From: Lampris incognitus
Lineage: Eukaryota > Chordata > Actinopteri > Lampriformes > Lampridae
Reading direction: 5' to 3'
NCBI RefSeq assembly: GCF_029633865.1
Contig: NC_079212.1
Coordinates: 82,800,672-82,864,671 of the forward strand
DNA length: 64,000 nucleotides
Both the position numbers and the translations under genes were made by a program. The notes under the pieces were generated by a model. It was not told the DNA's origin. It saw only the letters and a list, made by a program, of their open reading frames with translations, and searched no databases. Positions 9,957-22,600 of the stretch are shown in pieces; positions within the stretch are counted from its first letter, which is position 1, and the number at the start of each line of letters is the position of its first letter.

Positions 9957-10385
9957 CATGTCTTTATGCATGCTCAATAATCCAGGTAGAGAAATCACAG
10001 AAAGGTGAATCGGTTCATCTCGACACAACGTTTGGTGGGAGAAACGTTTCATCACTCGTCAGTTGCATAACATTTGTAGAGTACATCTGAGTACATCTGT
10101 CACCATCTTACAATGCTGCGATTGCAACTATTCCCCAATCCTCTGTGAATAGTACAAATGGCCATTGAAACTCTAGTTAATGCTCACAGCAATTTGCATA
10201 TGAAACCAATTAGTGGTTTGACGTTATGCAACTGTGCTGTTTATAAGGTTGAGGGTTATCTGCAGTCAGTTGAGACTGATGAAGTCACTTGGATGAGTGA
10301 TGAAACGTTTCTCCAACTGGACGTTGTGTTCAGATGAACTGATTCACCTTTCTGTGAATTTTCTTTACATGGATTGATTATCAAC
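9957..10385. repeat. Penelope-associated foldback repeat, full copy
   Basis: The left arm starts tgcatgctcaataatccagg and runs through gttcatctcgacacaacg. The right arm near 10284-10380 is its inverted copy, ending in catggattgatt. Between them lies about 200 bp with atttgcatatgaaacc and accatcttacaatgctg, also present at 21010-21170. At 20455-21010 the same repeat adjoins a Penelope-type endonuclease remnant, which is the basis for the name. Confidence 0.6.
10269..10317 (+). ncRNA. Candidate type I hammerhead ribozyme motif
   Basis: CTGATGA at 10276-10282 and GAAA at 10302-10305 enclose stem II: TCAC 10285-10288 pairs with GTGA 10297-10300, and A10283 with T10301, leaving G10284 bulged. Stem I can form from GTTGAGA (10269-10275) with TCT-C-CAAC (10310-10317), one C bulged. 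Stem III would be only AC/GT (10305-10308) with no loop, so activity would need a dimer. Hammerheads are known in Penelope-like elements. The weak stem II top and the missing stem III loop keep this a candidate. Confidence 0.35.
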
Positions 10386-10423
10386 TACGATACACGTTTC
10401 ACGAGTTTTACTTTTGACATTTC

Positions 10424-10905
<482 letters not shown>

Positions 10906-10920
10906 ATTAATAATAGGTAT

Positions 10921-11265
10921 TTAGTAATATTGCGCAAGGCGGCTTGATGCCAGTGACGCCCTGTGGATGGCCTGACAGGTAGTGGACTTGTGGATGCTGA
11001 TCTTGTCTTCAACTGTGTTTTGAAATGCATCATTTGCATAATAGCAAATTGCTATTAGCAGCTTCAACGCAGGTGACAATGCTGCGTTGTGTTCCGATGC
11101 AAACTGCAAGTCTGGTGACGGCTCTTCAATAAGTTCATCTCTCCTACTGAATCGAAACCTATCAATCAGCTCCTCGCCGTTGTATATATCCAATGGATTG
11201 TTTCTGTCCCGAATAACTCTCTCCCATCTGAAAGCCCACTTGTTGTAAAGACACAAGACATACAA
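10921..11265 (-). pseudogene. Harbinger (HARBI1-like) nuclease, N-terminal fragment
   Basis: The ORF starts at an ATG at 11265 and encodes about 114 residues. RDRNNPLDIYNGEELIDRF followed by SRRDELIEE is the characteristic N-terminal helix-turn-helix region of Harbinger nucleases, then ALSPALKLLIAICYYANDAF. The DDE catalytic core should follow but is absent: the frame ends near 10921, where the SINE tail begins. Full-length HARBI1-type proteins are about 350 residues, so roughly two thirds is lost. The orientation agrees with the element's ends. Confidence 0.75.
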
Positions 11266-11711
11266 GACACGCCATGATCAGTGTTACAAGCTGTGTTAAA
11301 GTCGTTACTATAGAAACAGCCTAGATTTTGACTTTACACCTCCTCCTCACTAGGTGTAAGATTTATGCCCTGTCTCAGCAAGAAGAAGACTTAAGTCTAG
11401 ATGGTGCAACTGGCATAATTCTTAGGTCGGACCTAGAATGCCAAGTTACGACCAACTTAGCTTAAGACGAGGCATAAACCCTGTTGGTGCAACTGGCCCC
11501 TGGTCGCTGCATTCATAGAGTCCCACTGGCCAAAGGTTAACTTCCAGAAACATCCTGTACACCAGCAAAATAAGAAAGTAGAGGGCAGGGTCTCTACAGA
11601 TACAGACATCGCCTCACACATTTAATGGATCACAAGTGATGATTGGGAGGGATTATTTTTTATGAGTCTATACATTGATTTTTAGGAAGATCATACTCGT
11701 TCTACCTTTAA

Positions 11712-12560
11712 TTCTAAATATTTCAGCTGTTTCAATATTCCACACAATTTTTTGTGGACGTATGAAAGCCAAACGATGACCACTTCTCCAACATAAAAGG
11801 CTCCAACTTAAAGTGACAGCATAGCTGCTTACTATATTTCTATAACAATCAAGTCTTTTGCCTCTGTAAAACTATTAGTGTCTAGCTGCTAACAACAATT
11901 CAGCCAATCAACAATTAATGTATTATTTTGACTCAGATAAAAAGCCATTGGTTAAAATGAAAATCACATCTCTCAATAGCACATGACTGATGATTTTGGT
12001 GCTCAAAATCTATCTTACGATTAGGTCAGCATAACTCTGCCTGTAGCTCTTTTGTAAAATCAGTTTGTTGATAAGTCATGGGTAAAAAAAAAAAATTGTC
12101 ATATTGTTCTTGATCTAGGCTTTGGGTTGAGGGATCGGAGTGTTAGGTTTGCAGCACCACACATGAAAGCAGGAAGGAAATGGAACCTGAGGGGAGGCAG
12201 TCCAGTGCACCCAGGAGGCACTTGAATATGACATTGTAGGACAAGTTCAAAGGGAGAGGACATGGCTTGGTTCAGGTTATCCACAGAAGGCAAATAGTTG
12301 TTGGTCAAAGTTGGAGAGAGAAGGAAGAGGTGCGCAGTGGCAGTTTCAGAGGCAAAACAAGGTCAGTGGACAAAATTGGGATTGTGTAGAGAGGAGGAAG
12401 ACAGGTTGGCAAGAGTTGTCGACCTTGGAGGAAAGTCCTATTACATTATTGGGGCAACCTACAATGTTCTTTCGACACTGCAAAATTTCCATGTAGGTGA
12501 AAATGCAGTTTTGGTCAGTTGTGTGAAAGCACTGCTATACTGAGGAATATTTTGTCAGGC
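11712..12560. other. No feature recognised
   Basis: This is unique-looking AT-rich sequence. Short ORFs here (for example 12298-12543) resemble nothing I know. Confidence 0.3.
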
Positions 12561-12569
12561 TGTAAGTTT

Positions 12570-13053
12570 TTTTTTTTTATAAATGTATTTCTAGTTTTTC
12601 CCCTTATCACACGCGATTAACCCAATGGCATATGGCCGGAACTCTTGTCGAATAACTCCCCTGGCTCACATTTCCACAGGAAGGAGATAGCCGTTACACC
12701 AGCTTCCTTCAAACTCGTGTCGGCTGCTCTCGCCATTTTACACACTGAAGCCTCGCATGGATTGCATTACCTTCAGGCCGCGAAGGAGGCATAGGGAGAA
12801 TGCTTTTGGTTGCTTGGCTGCAGGTGCCCGGATGGGCCAGAGGCGTCGCTGGAGAACAACGAGTCCCCAAACACTACACCAATCTACACCCACTGTCCCT
12901 CTGGTAAGGGTGGCCTAATGAATGCCTTACCCCGTGGACGCTCTGGCCGTGACCGGTTATGGCCAGTCTGGGATACGAACCTCCCAGCCACATGATGAGC
13001 AGATTGCAAGAACGGCGGTTTATTCCGCTCGGCCATCAGAACGTCCATCAAGT
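12570..13053 (-). repeat. tRNA-derived SINE with 9-bp target duplication
   Basis: Read on the minus strand, the head is gttctgatggccgagcgg (Leu/Ser-like A box) with a B box ggttcgtatcc near 12975. The element ends in a T-run on the plus strand at 12570. TGTAAGTTT occurs on both sides (12561-12569 and 13054-13062). Confidence 0.7.
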
Positions 13054-13340
13054 TGTAAGTTTAATTCAGCACAGGGTAACTACACTTGGTGTCATAATAA
13101 AGTTTATTAGTTCTGGTAGGTGTTATCGAAAGGAAGTTGGCTTTGTTCAGGAGGGTCAGAATACAAGCACATACTCATAACCTTGGTAAATGGGGGAGGG
13201 CGAGGAAATGGAAATTGCTAGTATTTGTTGGCACGCGACTACAGGTCCCACTAATTGTGTCCACTACCTTGAGGCCTGACATGGATCTGTACTCAGAAAA
13301 GGAGCGAATAGTACATTTCATTGAATTAACAATTCCATTT

Positions 13341-13761
13341 AAGGGGCGTCCGCGTAGCATAGCGGTCTATTCTGTTGCCTTCCAACCCGGGGATTGCCAG
13401 TTCGAATCCCCACGTTACCTCTGGCTTGGTCAGGCGTCCCTACAGAAACAATTGGTTGTGTCTGCGCGTGGGAAGCCGGATGTGGTTATGTGTCTTGGTT
13501 GCTACACTAGTGCCTCCTCTGGTCAGTCGGGGCACCTGTTTGGGTGGGGGGTGGGGGCAGCGCGATCCTCCTATGCGCTACATCAGAAGCAGCTGGTGAC
13601 TCCACATGTATCGGAGGAGACATGTGGCAGTCTGAAGCCCTCCCCGATCAGCACAGGGGGTGGAGCAGAGACTGGGACGCTTCGGAAGAGAGGGGTAATT
13701 GGCCAAATACAATTGGGGAGAAAAAAAGGGGGAAAATTAAAAAAAAAACAAAAAAAACCAA
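13341..13761 (+). repeat. tRNA-derived SINE (GGGCGTCC family) with 13-bp target duplication
   Basis: The head reads ggggcgtccgcgtagcatag with a B box gttcgaatcc. The body contains ccacatgtatcggaggagac, and the end is ggtaattggccaaatacaat plus an A-rich tail. AACAATTCCATTT flanks it at 13328-13340 and 13762-13774. Further copies lie at 16680, 45631 and 55828. Confidence 0.85.
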
Positions 13762-14059
13762 AACAATTCCATTTGAGAATGTAAGCTTTTAAGGGGAAGA
13801 GTTTAAAGTATGCAGAGTTGGTAGCTGAAACAAGGGGTCGTGGTTGGCAGGCTCATGTTTGACCAGCTGAATTACATGTTAGAGGGTTTGTAGCCAAATC
13901 AACTACATCATTCCTTTTAGATTTTGTAGTTCAAGGCCCTTGTTTGAGATTAGCCCTGCAGGAGGTGTCTGACACAACTAAAACGGCTAGCCAGTGGCTG
14001 TGGATGAGGTGAAATCAGTTCAGTTGTGTGTTAGTAAGTCTTAAATCTTTTTGATAGTA

Positions 14060-14515
14060 AGGTATTTAGGCAGACACTGGAGAGGCCTATATGGAACTTG
14101 TGCCACTGAGCATGCATTACCAGTGCCAGTGGACTTAGTCACCAGGTAGGGTGGTGTAGTGCCAGAGGCAGTAGTTAGAGATGGATGGCAGCCATTTAAG
14201 AGGCATGTACAGAATCAGTGCCACAGAGCATACATTAAGAATGCCAGTGGGAAGGTCTACATGGTGCTGGTTGCAGTAGTTAGAGATGGATGGCAGCCAT
14301 TTGGATGGATGGCCTGTACGAAACTGGTGCCACTGAGCATACATTAATGATACCAGCCGGGTTAGTTACAGGGCAGGGCCGTACAGTGCCAGAGGTGGTA
14401 GTTAAGGATGGATGGCAGTCACCTAGGAAGCCTGTACAGAGCTGGTGCCACTGAGTGTACATAAAGAGTGCCAATGGGGGTAGTCACTGGGCAGGTCCAT
14501 GTGGCGCTGGTGGGG
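14060..14515 (+). repeat. Minisatellite, about 110-118 bp unit
   Basis: About four diverged units are anchored by gccactgagcatacatta at 14102, 14220, 14329 and 14447. Each also carries agatggatggcagccat and gtgccagaggcagtag. I see no coding meaning. Confidence 0.75.
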
Positions 14516-14702
14516 GTTGTTCAAGTTAACTTGTGGGATGGTGTTAGACAGAGGGTGTTGCAAGTGGTATGGAGGGGGTCAGTTCTGGGATGCCAGAACT
14601 CACTGTTGAGCCTTATTGAGGTGTTGTGGGCCTTCAGATCACATGTATTGCTGAATGTTTGATACCAGTTAATGTCAAGGTTGACTTGTTAGTCAGGTTG
14701 AG

Positions 14703-15337
14703 GTTAGGGCTGGTTGGTATTTAACAATATCAATGTTAAGAATCTCTCATTGACCTAATTTTGCTCATATTGGTATGTCATGTTGGTAAAAGCTTTTCCC
14801 ACTGTGGAACTTTGTGAGTTGTCCCCTTAAAAAGACTACACCACTCAGTCGTCATGCCTAGTCCAGCCTTCGTTCCTCGTCCTAAATAAATGCAGTGTGC
14901 TGGGCATGAGGCAACATGAGCACTGATACTGAGCCCCAGTTGGGCAGGGATGACTCAAGAGAAGACAAGCTGGTTTCTAAAAAAGATGCATTGGGCATCA
15001 TTTGGTTATATCTTGGCCTCAGCACTTGGACTTCAGTGGGTATGTTGGTATGTTATTGTGATACTGTATCGATTCCCAAAAACACTGTTGATTATATTTA
15101 ATCGTTTACATGCCAAGATACATGGCAGACTATGTTGTAATCTATCTTCAGCCATTTGACTCTTCCAATCCAACGGAACAACGTAAACTGAGACAGGAAG
15201 TAGCGTAAACACAAAGGACACAGGCCTATGAAATCCCAATATGTCGCCTTGCTTACAGTATCGCTGTATATTGAATCGTAACCCCTGTATCGTGATACGT
15301 AGCATATAACCAAATTCTTGCCAATACAGCCCTAACC
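14703..15337. mobile_element. hAT-like non-autonomous element
   Basis: The left end GGTTAGGGCTGGTTGGTATT and the right end (complement GGTTAGGGCTGTATTGG, 15321-15338) are inverted. The interior, with atcgattccc and gtatcgtgatac wording, is like fish hAT MITEs. No clear 8-bp duplication was found. Confidence 0.45.
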
Positions 15338-15639
15338 AGAGGTGAAACACTGCCAACCAAGTGGTCAAAGTAGAAACGGTTACAACAGAGCCTGATTCAG
15401 GAAACGCTGATTACCGCAGTGCAGGCTGCATATGTTGTTAATGTTAGAAGCAAACGAGAGGACTGCTGCTTTGGGTTTGTTTTATCTCCCCAGACTACAA
15501 GTGTACCAAACTGCGGTGCCTGACATTTACAAAAATGATGTAAAATGATAGCTGTTGGCTCACATGATTTTCTTACAGATTATGTCATGCAGACAGCTAG
15601 TTATGGAGCTGTGATGGTGGTTAGCAAGGTTTAAAAGAA

Positions 15640-15720
15640 ATTATCGTTTATTTATCGTTATTGAGGTAAATGTGTGAAATTATCGTGATAATGATTTGAA
15701 ATTGTATCGCCCAGCTCCAG
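15640..15720. mobile_element. hAT MITE end fragment
   Basis: The text ttatcgtgataatgatttg followed by tatcgcccagctcc matches the right end of the element at 42651-43938. The partner end was not found nearby. Confidence 0.4.
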
Positions 15721-15920
15721 TTCAGGTTATATAATAGGCACGCAGTCTGAAGGCCAACTCAAATAAGATATACAAACCATATAAACTTTTGCTGTCAACC
15801 ATTAAAGGACAGGGTAGGAAATGAGCACCTGCAACCTGACCATTAATTAATGCTAATTAATTAATTCTGATTAAAAGCCCTTTTCTGCAGAGATATTGAT
15901 AGATGAAATCTTATTATTTA

Positions 15921-16635
15921 TCAGTTTACCCGTTCTTGGTATTTCCGGGACTGGCACAGGGGTGTTTCCCGGTCTTGGTTGTTTTTTCTTCTAATTGCAC
16001 CCTCTCTGTCAAGTGAGCGGGGTCTGGGAACTTTGAACTTGCTGCGCTGGTGCCATGACTTGAGCTCCTCATTCACCACATGTCTTGGGAGACCACCAGA
16101 ATGGTACTGTGGATGCTCTAATAGGGAGGGGGAATGAGAGAGTCTAACATCACGAGGCCTGTGTCTTTGTGATCTCTGGAGTTGGACAGAAGCCTCTGTG
16201 TAAGAGTAGTCATGTCTTTCTGAAGGGCAGGGAGACTGTTGGACATGGTAGCTCCTCGCCCTATTCGCATCATGGATGTAACCAACCTCTTCTTTGTAGT
16301 GTCTTCTGTTAAAACTTGGGCTGGACAGGTGCCTAGTGTTACCATAAAAAACGGGGCTTGATGAGGTTAGGTGCCTGGAGCTGCCAGCCGGGCTGGGGTA
16401 CTGGAACGGGGATTGTCTGGGCAGATCACAGAGCATTTCTTGACATGGAGAGCTGGCATACGATGTAGATGAGTGTTCCGAGTTGCTGTCCTCGGAGTTA
16501 GTGTGGTTTCCATAGTTCAGTCTAGGTGCATGAGACTCTGGTAAAGCTACTGTGTAATCTGTCAACCGCCTCCTTGGACGCCTGGTGCAACCTTGGATCT
16601 TTTCTGTGGCACAGGAAGACTCTGCGCTGGATAAT
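15921..16635 (-). CDS. inava: INAVA coding exon 8 and stop
   Basis: This encodes residues about 352-589: RRPRRRLTDYTVALPES, a long Ser/His/Arg/Tyr-rich stretch, then VVNEELKSWHQRSKF and RPRSLDREGAIRRK. The stop is TGA at 15921-15923. The last codons read CGG GTA AAC TGA; GTAAAC could be a weak splice donor, in which case a further exon would lie below 15921. I found none. Confidence 0.85.
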
Positions 16636-19600
16636 CTGTGTAAGATCAAACAAGAATGTTGCAGATCAAATAAATACACTTTTTTTTGTTTACCCCTTTT
16701 TCTCCCCAATTGTATCCTGCTAAATCACCCCACTCTTCTGAGCCGTCCTGGTCGCTGTTCCACCCCCTCTGCTGATCCAGGGAGGGCTGCAGACTACCAA
16801 ATGCCTCCCTAATGCTATTCCCCCCAGTTCCCCCTCCCCCTGAACAGTTGCCCCGACCGACCAGAGGAAGCATTAGTGCAGCGCCCAGGACACATACCCA
16901 CATCCGGCTTCCCACCCGCAGACACGGCCAATTGTGTCTGTAGGGACGCCCGACCAAGCCGGAGGTAACACAGGGATTTGAACCAGCGATTCCCATGTTG
17001 GTAGGCAACGGAATAGACAGCCACGCTACCCAGATGCCCAATATGCCTTTTGAAATACTCATATTGCGCAATTATGCAAATCTTTTTTGCTGTGCAATCT
17101 TCATCATCCATGTAAAGACAAGGCAAACATTACTGTCTGAGAATAATAGGTACACATCAGTTTAACAACATAATAATAATAATAAAAACAAAATAATAAT
17201 AATAAACTTTATGTATGTAGCACTTCTAAGAGCATGTTATAAAGTGCTTTACAGACCAGGATAAAACAAATAAACTGTACAGTAAAAGTAGGAATAGTAA
17301 ATAAAAGAAATACAGTAAGTAAAGTAAAAACAGTAAAAGAGCAGTATAGGGGGAAATATGTGATTTGAAGTCATTTTGACAGTCATGGTTCTGCTGACAG
17401 AGGCGAGTTGAGGAGGCTACCTGAGGGACAGCTGTCGATGTAGACGCAGCTCTGGTGTGGAGGGGGCACTGGCTGACTGGGTGTGGCACAGCTTTAAATG
17501 GGAAAACTGATGCTGGAGGGAGGAGGGTCCCAAACAGGCTTCCAGTGGAGGCAACACTTGGGGTGTGACTGGACTGCTGAATAAGAAACATGGAAGGAGA
17601 AGAAACTTCTGAACAGTTATGTTTGATGAGTATTTCAAAATCTGACCTGTCCTTGCTGAGGAGGTTAGCCTCGAGGAAACAGGATGAGCAGTAAACAGAG
17701 GTTTGGTTGGCTGGATGGCTCTCGAGCTGTACACTATGGGTCGTAGGTGGCAGATATTAGATATATGCAACCCATTGTAACTGCCAAAATGCCCTAAAGA
17801 ACCTAAACCTTAATTGCTCCACAGAACACTAGGCCCCAGCTGAACTGTCAGTACTGACCTGTGTACAGGAAGTACCTGTCAGTACTGACTGACCTGTGTA
17901 CAGGAAGTACCTGTCAGTACTGACCTGTGTACAGGAAGCTCGTTATGCTGCATGTGTAGCACATTATGTGGGGACATGTACTACTTTTATCTGTGCACTT
18001 CTGCTGGATGTAAAGCACATCGCGTTGCTTTTTAAATGTATGTTATGTGCAATACCATTGGAGTAAATTTTGATGGATTGATGATTAAAATACAAGTTTT
18101 TTTTTTTTTAAATGAAAGGTGGCAAAATTATTACCGGGATTCACAAACCGGCTTTGTTGACATGAACAACAATATTTTGTAAACAAAGGTAGGATTTCCA
18201 AGGTTTTCCATTATATCAAAACTTTGAAGCTTGCTAACAAAAAATGGGAAAACAATGTCTTATCAGTCCCAATGTTCATGTCAGTAGTAAATTGCATTGT
18301 AGGCTAGAATGTGCTGCTCTAGTTTAAGTCTATTGTCTGAGGCATTACGGTCAGCAGAGAGAATACCACTGTCCCACAATGCTGTCCCGGCACATCTGCT
18401 ATTTGTCAGCACCATACTCGCCAATACATCTCTTTGGAGTTCTCCATTCATCTGCAAGTGGCTTATCAGAGCAGATAGGAGGCAAAGTGGCTGCTGTGGG
18501 GGTGTTTAACCAGAGCTGTCTGAAGAGAGGTGGCGCTCTGTTTCTGGATCATCAAGCCAATGACCTTCCAGTCTTGGTTTTTTACTTTTAAAGGCAACCA
18601 GTACCATAAACATTGGATTTTATGTGAGTAATTATTATAATGAATTGTAGTAGTGGGACATAACAGGGATACAGACCATATATAATTCATCTTGGAGCAT
18701 AATTTGAAGAACATTAGAAAGCATGGAGGGTGTTCCCTCTTACCTTGACTTGATGCTGGAAGAGCGGGACTTTTTCGTCCTCTGATAGGGCTGGTCCAGA
18801 CTGGACTCTGTCCAGGGGGAATGCTGAATAGGCGGGGCTTCATAGTTGACATCAGAGTTCAAACTCAGCCTGAGGTCAAGATGAGCATGATTCGACTGGC
18901 TGGGAGTAAGTGGCTGCAAGGCCATGGAGGGAGACAGGGCGAAGCTCTCTGTGGGGGCAGGTGAAGACTCAGGTAGCGGCTGGGAAGAATTTGTGACTCC
19001 TGGATGAGGAAGTCCCAAGGATGGTTGAGATGACTGGCTGGTTGCTTCTAGAGACAAGAATGATTCAGCGTACTTGTAAAAAGCTATGTATTATGTCACT
19101 ACAATAAGTCAGTACAAATCAATATTTGAACACCTTAGTAAGGCCAAAAGCATAATTAAAAACATAAAAAACTCATCTTTTACGGTCAGAAAAATATTTG
19201 GGACTTGGCAGAAAGTAGTCTAAGTGAGTATCTTTCAGTATTTGTATATCACTGTTAAAGTGTCTTCTGGAAACAGACGTTTAAATAAGGAAATGCTCTA
19301 GAACTGATAATTTTCTTCATGGTTGTCTCTTTCAGTCTGACCATTTAATAATGACTTAGACATACATTGGCAATTTGCTCTATTCTGCATTGACAGTAGA
19401 GGTTAACAACTAAGCCCAATACCCAGTCATAGGGGATGGAAGAATGTGGACTACTTGTGGACTACCAGTTTTCCTACTCCATGAGAAATCTGGACAAACT
19501 TTTTGCAAAGGGTTATGAATTATATCAGCTGTTATCACAGGGTTAGATTTATAGGACTTCAGCTAGTATGAAAAAGCTAGGAAGAATAATGGCTTCATCA

Positions 19601-22600
19601 TCAGTAAATCAGACCTCGTCTTCCTACATGGAATGAAAATACACGATGACGCCTTCCTCTGTGACTGTCAGAGTTTTATAGGCACTGCATCCAAGCTCCT
19701 ACAGAGAGATTTGGTCTGAACTGCTCCATGCAGAGGATGATACACTATGTGTCAAACTAATTATACACTTTCAACAAAGTTAGCGACTAGGTGCCAGAAT
19801 TGCACAATATTAACAAAAAAATTAATCAGTTATTTTGATAAGCATTGCAGTGTGAATTGTGGTACTGTTCGGCACTGGTGTGAAAACCTCATATTTCCTT
19901 GTAACCATGACAGAACCACAGGTTCAGTGATTAACGATGACAAACCAACTGTGAAAAATCCAAGGCTGAAACATTACTATATGAATATAACAAAGACTCT
20001 AGCGCAGTAAGTCAGTCCTCCACCCACACAATCGCATATGCACGTATGCACATGTTGAGAAAGAACTATCCACTCTGTACAGCCAGAGACTTCATGGTAA
20101 CCTACTGGTAACCTAGTGGTAACCTACTGGTAACTTAATAGTAACCTACTGATAACCTGCTGGGCTAGTTGAAAGAAGAGTGGGTGGGTCACAAGAAGAG
20201 TTTCTAATCATAATATCTTCTTGACAGTGACTATTAGCATTGTGGTTTTCTGGTTCAAAGTCTCTACCTAGTTTGTATTTAATGGTGTAACTAGGCTGGA
20301 GCTAAAAAAAACGGAGAGAATATTCTTATTTGGGGCAGTCCTGTAGTTAAATCCAACAGCTGACTCATTGTGGGAGAATAATTTAGGGAAAGACAGCAAG
20401 TGAGCACATCTGGGAAATGTCAAAAACATCGCAGATATCACACTAACAAACTATTTTGGCTCCACAGGAAGTTAAATCAGTTCATCTGGACACATCACAT
20501 AGATGGTCTCTTTGACTCCCCGTTCAAACCAGCGTTCCTCCCTATCAAGGATGTGCACATCCTCATCCCTGAAAGAGTGGACACTGGCCTGTAGATGGTG
20601 TAGACCAGGGATAGGCAACATGGTCCAGAAAGGTCTGGTGTGAGTGCAGGTCTTTGTTCCAACCAAGCAGTTACACACCTGATTCTATAGATCAACCAAT
20701 AGCCTTGTTCCAACCAAGCAGTTACACACCTGATTCTATTAGTTAACCAATAGTCTTTGCTAAGGACCTTGATTTGTAGTCTCAGGTGTGTAACTCCTTG
20801 GTTGGAAAGAAGAGCTGCACCCACACCGGACCTTTCTGGACCATGTTGCCTATCCCTGGTGTAGACTGTGGAGTCCTGGCCTGACATGTTGGCTCTCCTG
20901 TGTTGTGCATCCTCTATGCCAGCGTTGGCACAACCCAAACGGGGAGTCAAAGAGGCCATCTATGTGAAGAGGGAACGACTATCCCTGAACTGGGGGTGGG
21001 GGTGGGGGTGAGAGTACATCTGTCACCATCTTACAATGCTTTTATTGCAACTATTCCCCAATTCTCTGTGAATAGTAGTACACATGGCCACTGTAACGCT
21101 AGTTAATGGTCACGGTAATTTGCATATGAAACTGGTCGTTGGTTTGGGTCGTTATGCCACTGTATTGTTTATAAGGGTGGGGACATCTGCAGTCAGTTGA
21201 GACTGAAGAGGTCACTTAGATGATGATGAAACATATCTGTCAATAAACATTGTGTCCAGATGAACTGACTCAACCTTCTATGATTTCCCTACCTGGATTA
21301 TTGAGCATGCATCAAGATATTTAGGCTGCAGGTCGATTTACCAAAGTTTACTCATTCTAAGTGGGTGAAGGATTCAAAACAGCCACTGAGTAATCATCTG
21401 TAAGTTTTCCAATAGAACTGCCTCTCCCCCTCTAGCCACACACTCTCATCTCGGTGCCTCTGTTCATCGTATTCTGACTCATCCACAACCCATCAGGGAA
21501 AGCTTCTCGTTGGTGAACAAGTCCATGTCCCCAGTATATTCAATGTACATTAACATCGTAATCGACGCCACTCTAATTAAGGAGCATCTGTTTTGAGGAA
21601 TTTAAGAGTTTGTAAAATCAAAAGTAGTTGAAAAATTAGAAATAAAATATTTTTAAATTCCATAGGATGCAGCTGCACTGTCAAGCATTAAATCTAGATC
21701 CAGATATCTGCACTGCCCAAAAAAGTGGTCTTGATTTAGGTAGTCTAGCCTGAAGACCAGTTGAGATCATACCTTCATCCAGCACAGCTGAATCAGACAG
21801 AGAACTGTCATCTGAGGTGCCTTGATCTAAAAACAAACACAGCAAGAGCTAACTCATAATAAAGTAAATTCATGCATAAAGTGTCAACTATCATCCTGTA
21901 TACGTCAACGCTTAGACACTTGTGAAAATAACTACTGGGTGTTCTTAGAAGATCTGAGTCATCACATGAGTATCAAGTTATTCCCTGAACTGACAAACTT
22001 CAACAGGACATGATTCCAATGGCCTTCTTGTTGCTGGGCAGGAGGAAGGCTCTCTCACCTTGCTTGGTAACGTCATGAGTGGGGCGTGGTAACGATTGTC
22101 TGTGCTGAAGCCGAAGCTGGAATGCCGTCTCCTGTAGCTGTTTCAGCTTCCTCTCCTCCTGCTTACATTGCTGTAACCGGCTCCTCTTAATGGCCTTATT
22201 CAAGTGGTCCTCCCGGCAGAGTTTACGAGCTGCTTCATAGATCTTCAGCTGAAGACCCACCTCTGCATCCACTACATCCAGCTCTGACTCCTGTGGTAGT
22301 CAGAGCAAATTATGAGAATGAGCCACCACGTGATGGTGAATGAAACATCTTTTTCTAAACATGTATTGTCATATTCGATAATGCATTTCCTCATAAGGCT
22401 GACATTCTATTTCACATTGTGCATGTAGCAACACCACCCAGCCAGAGGCCCAGCAGGCACTACCTCCGCTCCTCCAGGGATGCTCGTTGCATCTAATCTG
22501 AATGCTGCTCCAATACGTCTTCTGACTTGGGGAGGCTTCTCTCCTGGTAAGAGTGGGTAATCTGCTGACAACTGGCCCGTCAATTCCTACATGGCATAAA

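Noticed and set aside
14135-14474. Repeated peptide ORFs in both strands
   Set aside because: They arise from the 110-118 bp minisatellite.
16118-16345. Second minus-strand ORF within INAVA exon 8
   Set aside because: It is an out-of-frame shadow. The longer frame has the conserved INAVA blocks and correct phase.
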